From: Desulfobacterales bacterium
GTDB taxonomy: Bacteria; Desulfobacterota; Desulfobacteria; Desulfobacterales; JAAELO01
Direction: 5' to 3'
Assembly (NCBI GenBank): GCA_024226555.1
Contig: JAAELO010000244.1
Coordinates: 1-36,244, forward strand
Length of the DNA: 36,244 nucleotides
Shown: piece by piece, positions 30,551-36,244 of the stretch
How positions within the stretch are numbered: the stretch's first letter is position 1
Layout of the letters: every line of letters starts with the position of its first letter
Notes under the pieces: generated by a model
What the model was told of the DNA's origin: nothing
Seen by the model: only the letters and a program-made list of their open reading frames with translations
The model's database searches: none
Program-made: the position numbers and the translations under genes

Positions 30551-30772
30551 ATGAAAAATAAAAAAATGGCAGCTGCATTAGCTGCAGTCACAAACTACAT
30601 TAAGTCAGAAGAAGAATCCATTGTATCACAAACTTGTGGACCTCAGGAACAAGTACCTGTTATTGAAAATGAACCTATATTCGCCTCTCCATTTAGCAGA
30701 TGGAATTCAGGTGGAAGAGAAGCTCTCATGCAGATGAGAACTATGATGCAAATGAGATTAATGGGGCGCTAA
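30551..30772 (+). CDS. 73-aa protein upstream of the biotin carboxyltransferase gene
   Basis: The N-terminus MKNKKMAAALAAVTNYIKSEEE is helical. The middle is Pro/Glu-rich. The C-terminus PFSRWNSGGREALMQMRTMM ends in Arg-rich Met repeats. The layout of an Ala-rich helix, a flexible linker and a WxxxGRxxxMxxR end resembles small ancillary subunits beside oxaloacetate or methylmalonyl-CoA decarboxylase-type genes. That resemblance, plus its position 160 bp before pycB, suggests an assembly or stabilising partner, which is inference. The Shine-Dalgarno is weak. A TTGACA at 30425-30430 upstream has no good -10. Confidence 0.7.
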   Translation: MKNKKMAAALAAVTNYIKSEEESIVSQTCGPQEQVPVIENEPIFASPFSRWNSGGREALMQMRTMMQMRLMGR

Positions 30773-30820
30773 GCTTCACAAAAACGGAAATAAGCCTTCA
30801 GATTTATGTTTAAAGTTATA

Positions 30821-30837
30821 CCCCATTTTTAATGGGG
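30821..30837 (+). promoter_or_regulatory. Short hairpin between the 73-aa gene and pycB
   Basis: CCCCATT (30821-30827) and AATGGGG (30831-30837) form a perfect 7-bp stem with a three-base loop. The following TCTCTTGTCTT is T-rich but not a run. It could be a partial terminator that lowers expression of pycB relative to the upstream gene, or a processing site. Confidence 0.45.
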
Positions 30838-30934
30838 TCTCTTGTCTTCAATACTTGGATAGTTTGTTTATAACTGTATTGTAAAAGAGTCTTTATGGTT
30901 AAGGCTTTTAATAAAGTTTATTGGGAGAATGATG

Positions 30935-32941
30935 ATGAATGAACACGGTGTATTGAATAAAGCTAAAATGGAATACGGTGCTGACAGGCCGAAAGCTGCA
31001 AATCCAGTCAAAATTATGGATGTGACTTTAAGAGATGGTCACCAGTCACTGTTCGCAACCAGAGGCCGTACAGAGGATATGATCCCTGTGGCTGAGATGA
31101 TGGATGAAATTGGATTCTGGGCAACAGAAACCTGGGGTGGTGCGACATTTGACACCATGCACAGATTTCTAAACGAAGACCCATGGGAAAGAATCAGAAC
31201 TCTTAAGAGATATATGAAAAAAACTCCTTTTTCAATGCTTCTTAGAGCTCAAAACCTTGTTGGTTACAGAAATTATGCTGATGATTTAGCATATGCGTTT
31301 GTTGAAAGAGCCGCTGAAAATGGAATGGATATTTTCAGAACATTTGATGCTCTTAATGATTACAGAAACTTTGAAACTGTTGTTTCTGCTATTAAAAAAT
31401 GTGATAAACACTTCCAGGGTTGCATCTGCTATTCTCTTACAGAAGCAAGAATGGGTGGAAATGTTTATGATCTTAAGTATTTTGAAAATAAAGCAATAGC
31501 CCTTAAAGACATGGGAGCTGACAGTATCTGCATTAAAGATATGGCTGGCCTTATTGCTCCATATGATGCGTATGACCTTGTAAAAACAATAAAAGAAGCC
31601 GTGGATATTCCGGTTCTTCTTCATAGTCATTTCACCTCTGGAATGGCTTCAATGACTCATTTGAAAGCTATCGAAGCTGGTGTGGATATTTTAGATACCT
31701 GCATGTCACCATATGCATACAGAACATCTCACCCTGCTGTTGAACCTCTTGTTATGTCTCTTCTTGGAACTGATAGAGATACTGGTTTTGATATAAATGC
31801 TCTTGCTGAGGTCAATGAAATTTTTGAAAGAGATATTTTACCAAAATATAAACATCTTCTTTCAGATAACAAAATGTCTGTTATCGATATCAATGTTCTT
31901 CTTCACCAGACACCTGGTGGAATGCTTTCAAACCTTGTTAATCAGCTTAAAGAGATGGATGCTCTTGATAAGATTGATGAAGTTTATAAAGAACTACCAA
32001 GAGTTAGAAAAGAACTCGGACAAATTCCACTTGTTACTCCAACAAGTCAGATCGTTGGAACTCAAACTGTAAATAACGTTCTTTTCGATGATGAAAATGA
32101 AAGATATAAGATGATTACGGGTCAGGTTAAGGACCTTTGCTATGGTTTATATGGAAAAACAGCAGTTCCAATAGATCCAAAAATTCAAAAGAAAGCCCTT
32201 AAAGGATATGACAGAGGAGAAACTCCTATTACTTGTCGTCCTGCTGAGGTTCTTGAAGCTGAACTTCCAAAGGCAAAAGCAGATGTTAAAGGACTTGCTG
32301 TTGATCTTGACGATGAAATTCTTTACGCAATATTCCCTGTAACCGGTAAAAAATTCCTTAAGTGGAAATATGGTAAAGAGGAAGCTCCTGCAGATACAAA
32401 AGGAAAAACCCTTGAAGAAGTTAAAGCTCAGGATGAATTAGTTAAAAAGGCTCTTGAAGGTAAACTTGTTGATAAAACAGATATTGGAACTGGTCCTCAA
32501 AGAACAGATCATTTAAGAAAATTCAATGTATTTGTTGAAAATGACTACTTTGAAGTTGAAGTTGATGAGATTGGTGGACCACCGGTTGTAAATATAGCCG
32601 GAATGCAAGCTGCAGCTCCTGCACCTGCTGTTTCAGCAATACCTGCAGCACCAGTTGCTGCTGCGCCTGCGGCCCCAGCTCCAAGTGCACCTGCGACAAC
32701 ACCAGCTCCTGCAGCAAACACTAATGGTGGTACATCCTTAAAAGCTCCAATGCCAGGAATGATTGTTAATTATTCCAAGAATGTTGGCGATAGTGTTGAA
32801 AAAGGTGACATTGTCGTTATTTTAGAAGCTATGAAGATGGAAAACGCTCTTCCTGCTCCTACTTCCGGGACAATTAAAGCTATAAACTTTGCAAGTGGGG
32901 ACTCTGTTGCTAAAGATGCTGATCTTTGTGTAATAGGTTAA
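30935..32941 (+). CDS. pycB: Pyruvate carboxylase subunit B / oxaloacetate decarboxylase alpha-type carboxyltransferase with biotin domain
   Basis: 668 aa from ATG 30935, the third of three consecutive ATGs and the one best spaced from GGGAG. The carboxyltransferase domain (about 25-290) has VTLRDGHQSLFATR, RTFDALNDYRN and the carboxylated-lysine region DSICIKDMAGLI, with HSHFTSGMA metal ligands. The conserved PYC_OADA domain follows (about 310-500). An Ala/Pro-rich hinge (about 550-595) leads to a biotinyl domain with EAMKMEN near the end, biotin on its Lys. Neither the biotin carboxylase subunit nor the membrane beta subunit is nearby, so carboxylation and decarboxylation cannot be separated. 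The carboxylase role fits anaplerosis in sulfate reducers. Confidence 0.93.
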   Translation: MNEHGVLNKAKMEYGADRPKAANPVKIMDVTLRDGHQSLFATRGRTEDMIPVAEMMDEIGFWATETWGGATFDTMHRFLNEDPWERIRTLKRYMKKTPFSMLLRAQNLVGYRNYADDLAYAFVERAAENGMDIFRTFDALNDYRNFETVVSAIKKCDKHFQGCICYSLTEARMGGNVYDLKYFENKAIALKDMGADSICIKDMAGLIAPYDAYDLVKTIKEAVDIPVLLHSHFTSGMASMTHLKAIEAGVDILDTCMSPYAYRTSHPAVEPLVMSLLGTDRDTGFDINALAEVNEIFERDILPKYKHLLSDNKMSVIDINVLLHQTPGGMLSNLVNQLKEMDALDKIDEVYKELPRVRKELGQIPLVTPTSQIVGTQTVNNVLFDDENERYKMITGQVKDLCYGLYGKTAVPIDPKIQKKALKGYDRGETPITCRPAEVLEAELPKAKADVKGLAVDLDDEILYAIFPVTGKKFLKWKYGKEEAPADTKGKTLEEVKAQDELVKKALEGKLVDKTDIGTGPQRTDHLRKFNVFVENDYFEVEVDEIGGPPVVNIAGMQAAAPAPAVSAIPAAPVAAAPAAPAPSAPATTPAPAANTNGGTSLKAPMPGMIVNYSKNVGDSVEKGDIVVILEAMKMENALPAPTSGTIKAINFASGDSVAKDADLCVIG

Positions 32942-32973
32942 ATCACAAAAAAAGAAAAAGTTTAAAAAAATAT

Positions 32974-33020
32974 CAGGTTTATTGGAAATCATACACGATT
33001 TCTGATAAACCTGTTTTTTT
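32974..33020 (+). terminator. Intrinsic terminator after pycB
   Basis: CAGGTTTAT pairs with ATAAACCTG and GAAATC with GATTTC around a six-base loop, with one TG/TG internal loop, followed by seven T. It separates pycB from hypA. Confidence 0.92.
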
Positions 33021-33045
33021 ATATTAGTCACAGAGGAAAATAAAA

Positions 33046-33390
33046 ATGCATGAGATGGGAATTGCAGCTGAAATTATTAAAATAGCTGAGTCTTCAATAC
33101 CGGAAGACTTTGATGGTGCTGTTGAGAAGGTTAATATGAGAATAGGAAAAATGTCTTCAGTTGTTCCTGAAAGCCTGAAATTCTGTTTTGATATTGCCTC
33201 TGAAGATACAAGACTAAAAGGCGCCGATTTTGTTATTGAGGAGATTCCTGTGGTTTTTCTTTGCAAAGAGTGCGAGAAAGAAACAGAAGCTGATGGCCCA
33301 CAGTTCTCTTGTAAAGAGTGTGGTGGTAAAAAGATTGAGATAATTTCCGGTAAGGAATTAGAGATTACTTCAATAGAGCTTGAAGACTAA
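33046..33390 (+). CDS. hypA: Hydrogenase nickel metallochaperone HypA
   Basis: 114 aa, full length. It delivers nickel to NiFe hydrogenase with HypB. The MHE start provides the Ni-binding His2. The zinc site is CKEC (near residue 74) and CKEC (near residue 91). NMRIGKMSSVVPESLKFCFD matches the family helix. It starts after AGAGG. No hydrogenase structural gene or hypCDEF is in the window. hypB follows after 155 bp, but structured repeat copy 8 lies between, so the two may not be fully co-expressed. Confidence 0.96.
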   Translation: MHEMGIAAEIIKIAESSIPEDFDGAVEKVNMRIGKMSSVVPESLKFCFDIASEDTRLKGADFVIEEIPVVFLCKECEKETEADGPQFSCKECGGKKIEIISGKELEITSIELED

Positions 33391-33416
33391 CCCTAATAAT
33401 TCCATTTTGAGCGAAC

Positions 33417-33494
33417 TACTTCGTGAATTGACAATTTAAACCCATCGAAATATTATTTATATTCCTTTGTGTTTAAATTATCAATTCACTTGTA
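33417..33494 (+). repeat. CTGCGTTA/GCCTTGTA structured repeat, copy 8 (80-nt class)
   Basis: GTGAATTGACAATTTAAAC (33423-33441) pairs with GTTTAAATTATCAATTCAC (33471-33489) at 18 of 19 positions. The 29-nt loop is CCATCGAAATATT...ATATTCCTTTGT. This is the best-paired copy, and its arms share no sequence with other copies. It begins 26 bp after the hypA stop. Confidence 0.85.
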
Positions 33495-33545
33495 TTTCAT
33501 CACAAAATTAAATTATTAGATTTTTGATAATAAGGATAATAAAAT

Positions 33546-34208
33546 ATGGAAGTTAAAATAGTAAAAAAAGTTTTAGATGCTAACGATACTATGGCTGAAG
33601 AAAATCGCAAACTTTTCAGAGATAAAAACGTTTATGTCCTTAATATTATGAGTTCTCCAGGGTCCGGTAAAACAGAAACTCTTGTAAAATCACTGGCCAG
33701 ACTTGAACCTGAACTTAAAACAGCAGTCATTGTTGGTGATGTTTGCACAACAAACGATGCCGACAGATTAAATGTTACCGGAACACATGCTGTTCAGGTA
33801 AATACAGATGAATTCGGTGGAGATTGCCACCTTGCAGCCCATGTAATAAGAAAAGCTGCCCTTGATCTTGACCTTGAATCAATAGACCTTCTTATTGTTG
33901 AAAATATCGGAAATCTTGTTTGTCCGGCGGAATTTGATATCGGAGAAGATAGCCGTGTTGTACTTCTAAGCGTTACTGAGGGAGAAGACAAACCCCTTAA
34001 ATACCCAGTGATGTTTAAACTTTGTAGCGGGGCTGCCGTTCTTAATAAAGTTGACCTTCTTCCATACCTTGATTTTAATATTGATGAAGCTGAAGATAAT
34101 ATTAAGTCAATCAATCCTGATATTCCGGTTTTCCGTATCTCTGCAAAAACTGAAGAGGGTTTTGATGATTGGCTTAGCTGGATCAAAGATGTTGTAAAAA
34201 GTAAATAA
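33546..34208 (+). CDS. hypB: Hydrogenase/urease nickel-insertion GTPase HypB
   Basis: 220 aa, a G3E-family GTPase that drives nickel insertion. The P-loop MSSPGSGKTET lies near residues 36-46. Metal-site and switch segments are VGDVCTTNDADRL, FGGDCHLAAHVIRKA and VENIGNLVCPAEFDIGED. NKVDLLPYL is the guanine-specificity motif. There is no N-terminal His-rich nickel-storage tail, unlike some homologues. No urease genes are seen. It is followed 18 bp later by structured repeat copy 9. Confidence 0.96.
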   Translation: MEVKIVKKVLDANDTMAEENRKLFRDKNVYVLNIMSSPGSGKTETLVKSLARLEPELKTAVIVGDVCTTNDADRLNVTGTHAVQVNTDEFGGDCHLAAHVIRKAALDLDLESIDLLIVENIGNLVCPAEFDIGEDSRVVLLSVTEGEDKPLKYPVMFKLCSGAAVLNKVDLLPYLDFNIDEAEDNIKSINPDIPVFRISAKTEEGFDDWLSWIKDVVKSK

Positions 34209-34226
34209 TAGTCTTTTTGAAAAATT

Positions 34227-34306
34227 TTCTGCGTTATACTAAAGTTGATATTCATCGAAATATTATAAATATTCCTCTGTATATCAAACTTTAGTAATGC
34301 CTTATA
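34227..34306 (+). repeat. CTGCGTTA/GCCTTGTA structured repeat, copy 9 (80-nt class)
   Basis: CTGCGTTATACTAAAG to AATGCCTTATA. GCGTTA pairs with TAATGC, and ACTAAAGTTGATAT with ATATCAAACTTTAGT with one bulge. The loop is TCATCGAAATATT...AATATTCCTCTGT. It lies in the sense of hypB, and faces copy 10 across 119 bp. Confidence 0.85.
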
Positions 34307-34425
34307 GTTTTCCCAAAATCCTGATTATTTCTATTATCATAATTTAAATGCTCTTATAAGTCCTTTAGTTTGTACCCATATTCCTTACAAATAAGATCTT
34401 ATTAAATTTTTGGCTAAGTAAAAAA

Positions 34426-34518
34426 CTTCATATACAAGGCATTAGCATTTTGACAGCGATGAGTCGTATTCCAATACGTCGAAGAGCTGGCGAAGATGCT
34501 ATAACGAAGTATATGAAG
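34426..34518 (-). repeat. CTGCGTTA/GCCTTGTA structured repeat, copy 10, with extended ends
   Basis: Minus-strand reading: CTTCATATACTTCGTTATAG to GCCTTGTATATGAAG. Outer arms CTTCATATAC/GTATATGAAG are perfect and GCATC...GC arms pair inside. The inner loop forms CGTATTGGAATACG. It is in the sense of gltX, 18 bp after its stop. The 328-bp gap between hypB and gltX holds this copy, copy 9 and the lone right flank of the GCAATAAAAA hairpin repeat near 34407. Confidence 0.8.
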
Positions 34519-34536
34519 GAATTTTACAACGCCAAA

Positions 34537-35946
34537 TTAATCTTCTTTGTATCTTGCTTCTATAAAATCCAACCCAGCTTTGAGCCTTGCAATTGTGGTT
34601 TCCTTACCAAGAACTTCAACTACTTCATAAATCCCGGGGCTATTGGTCTTTCCGGTAAGAGCAATACGCACAGCCGGACCTAATTTTCCAAATTTCAGAC
34701 CGGTTTTTTCAAGAACACCTTTAAAAATTTCTTCAATCTTATCCTGGGTATAATCCTCAAGAGCTTCGAAATCCTCTATTAAAGTCTGAATACCTTCAAC
34801 TACATTCTGCTTCATGTTCTTTTTTGAACCTTTTTCACAGTATGTTAGTTCATCTTCAAGATAGAATAGTGAACCATCCACAAGTTCATGAATAGTCCGG
34901 CTTCTTTCGCTTAAAGTTTTTACTATTTTTTCAAGATGTGCTTCATCTGGTTCAAAACCTTTCTCTTTTAGTCCAGGCTTCATAAATTCAGATAATGTTT
35001 TTACTTTTGTGGCTCTAATATGCTCTCCATTAATGGCAAGGAGCTTATCGGTGTCAAAAACACTTGGTGATCTTCCAATATTTTCAAGATTAAACTTCTC
35101 TTTAAGATCTTCCCGGGTAAAGAACTCCTCATCACCAAATGACCAGCCAAGCCTTACAAGATAATTAAGCATAGCATCCGGCAGGTATCCCATATCACGA
35201 TACTCTGTAACTGACATTGCGCCATGTCTTTTGCTCAGTCTTGATTTATCTTTTCCAAGAACCATTGGTACATGACCAAATACAGGCAGTTTTTCACCCA
35301 AAGCGTTATAAAGCATGATCTGTTTTGGAGTATTATTTACGTGGTCATCACCCCTTATGATGGTGTTGATGTTCATAGTCACATCGTCCACAACAACAGC
35401 AAGATTATAAGTTGGGGTTTTGTCACTTCGTTCTATTATGAAGTCATCCAGCTCTGTATTTTGGAAAACAATATTTTTCTTAATAACATCATTTATAACT
35501 GTTGTTCCTGCAAGAGGTGCTTTAAATCTAATTACGGAATTTTCAGATTCCTTAAGACCTCTTTCCCGGCATCTTCCATTATACTTGGGTTTCAAACCTT
35601 TTACTTTTGCTTCCTCCCTCATCACATCAATCTCATCAGGGGTACATGTACAATAATATGCTTTATCACTATCAAGTAATTTCCGGATATACTCTTTATA
35701 AAGATCAAATCTTTCGGTTTGAAAATATGGGCCTTCATCCCAATCAATTCCAAGCCATTCAAGTGATTCCAATATTGCATCAACAGAAGCCTGAGTGGAT
35801 CTTTCAGTATCAGTATCCTCTATTCTCAGGACAAATTTTCCTCCATTTTTTCTTGCGTATAACCAGTTAAATAGGGCTGTTCTTGCTCCACCAACATGGA
35901 GATAGCCTGTTGGGCTCGGGGGAAAACGTGTAATTATTGTATCCAT
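34537..35946 (-). CDS. gltX: Glutamyl-tRNA synthetase
   Basis: 469 aa, class I synthetase charging tRNA(Glu). The HIGH-type motif is in RFPPSPTGYLHVGGARTAL (residues 7-25). The KMSKS-type motif is KDKSRLSKRHG near residue 235. YYCTCTPDEIDVMREEA corresponds to the zinc-region insertion, and RGDDHVNNTPKQIMLYNAL is the conserved active-site helix. With gatB in the window it is probably non-discriminating, also charging tRNA(Gln); this is inference. It is convergent with hypB. Confidence 0.97.
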   Translation of the reverse strand: MDTIITRFPPSPTGYLHVGGARTALFNWLYARKNGGKFVLRIEDTDTERSTQASVDAILESLEWLGIDWDEGPYFQTERFDLYKEYIRKLLDSDKAYYCTCTPDEIDVMREEAKVKGLKPKYNGRCRERGLKESENSVIRFKAPLAGTTVINDVIKKNIVFQNTELDDFIIERSDKTPTYNLAVVVDDVTMNINTIIRGDDHVNNTPKQIMLYNALGEKLPVFGHVPMVLGKDKSRLSKRHGAMSVTEYRDMGYLPDAMLNYLVRLGWSFGDEEFFTREDLKEKFNLENIGRSPSVFDTDKLLAINGEHIRATKVKTLSEFMKPGLKEKGFEPDEAHLEKIVKTLSERSRTIHELVDGSLFYLEDELTYCEKGSKKNMKQNVVEGIQTLIEDFEALEDYTQDKIEEIFKGVLEKTGLKFGKLGPAVRIALTGKTNSPGIYEVVEVLGKETTIARLKAGLDFIEARYKED

Positions 35947-36114
35947 TATAATTTATTTCCAATTAAAAGGTTTAAATTTTTCTTTATTTTATTGTTTTTT
36001 TGCATTTTAATATCACACCAGAAAGATTTTGCAAATGATGAAGAACTATTATTTTATGCGTTAATTTTTCATAATACAATGTTATTGTTGATATGTATTT
36101 GATTATCAAAGAGC

Positions 36115-36143
36115 TTGACATGATTTTTATTTTAAAGTATCTA
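36115..36143 (+). promoter_or_regulatory. Candidate promoter of rpmF
   Basis: TTGACA (36115-36120, perfect) and TATCTA (36138-36143) with 17-bp spacing. The leader would be about 60 nt before ATG 36210. The divergent gap from gltX otherwise holds only AT-rich sequence. Confidence 0.6.
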
Positions 36144-36209
36144 ATTCTGTTGTGCTTTATGTTAAAAATTATTTTAATTAAGAATATTAATTGGTTAGGA
36201 GAATAATCA

Positions 36210-36244
36210 ATGGCAGTACCAAAGAGGAAAACCTCAAAATCTAA
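36210..36244 (+). CDS. rpmF: 50S ribosomal protein L32, first codons only
   Basis: MAVPKRKTSKS is visible before the window ends, the standard L32 N-terminus. AGGAG lies eight bases upstream. The usual upstream DUF177 gene (yceD) is absent; gltX is divergent instead. Confidence 0.9.
   Translation, partial: MAVPKRKTSKS

Overview
The window comes from a low-GC bacterial chromosome that reads like a sulfate-reducing member of the Desulfobacterota. The best marker is aprBA (dissimilatory APS reductase) at the left edge. It is supported by a pyruvate carboxylase B/oxaloacetate decarboxylase alpha-type protein, NiFe-hydrogenase maturation genes hypA and hypB, molybdenum cofactor genes, a Gram-negative outer-membrane porin, an MltA lipoprotein and one sigma-54 type promoter. 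I cannot name the genus from sequence alone. No rRNA, tRNA, CRISPR array or complete insertion sequence was seen.

Layout. 1-1358: aprB and aprA on the minus strand (aprA runs off the edge), with a perfect 16-bp palindrome in the aprB leader. 1.8-6.3 kb: three YkgJ-type cysteine-cluster proteins, an SDR-like protein lacking its catalytic Lys, and two small very basic proteins. 6.6-9.4 kb: a 931-aa protein built from a duplicated HEAT-repeat plus receiver module, behind a good sigma-70 promoter. 9.9-10.4 kb: an unknown 160-aa protein behind a sigma-54 promoter. 10.4-13.1 kb: a minus-strand operon mobA, moaE-like, moaC, mltA. 13.4-14.4 kb: divergent pyrR-moaB. 14.7-16.8 kb: a metallo-beta-lactamase-fold protein coupled to a histidine kinase. 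17.3-18.7 kb: an accessory pocket with a structured leader or noncoding RNA ending in an intrinsic terminator, a GIY-YIG-like orphan and an HSDR_N-like protein. 18.8-25.3 kb: dgt, an FG-GAP protein, a porin and gatB. 25.4-26.3 kb: a GIY-YIG endonuclease between inverted copies of a palindromic repeat, then an unlisted 54-aa gene. 26.5-30.3 kb: a DUF2065 gene, queA, tgt and an aminotransferase. 30.5-32.9 kb: a 73-aa protein and pycB. 33.0-36.2 kb: hypA, hypB, gltX (minus) and the first codons of rpmF.

The most unusual content is between genes. At least ten copies of one structured element are present, bounded by CTGCGTTA and GCCTTGTA, in size classes of 60 and about 80 nt. The stem sequences differ between copies yet stay paired, while the loop is conserved. 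Eight of the ten begin within about 40 bp of a stop codon and lie in the sense of that gene, which suggests an RNA role at transcript 3' ends. A second family (CTCTAATAA ends, TTTATAAAA centre) includes a 163-bp near-complete palindrome resembling a MITE. A third family (ATTCCCGA...TCGGGAAT palindromes) flanks the GIY-YIG gene in inverted orientation.
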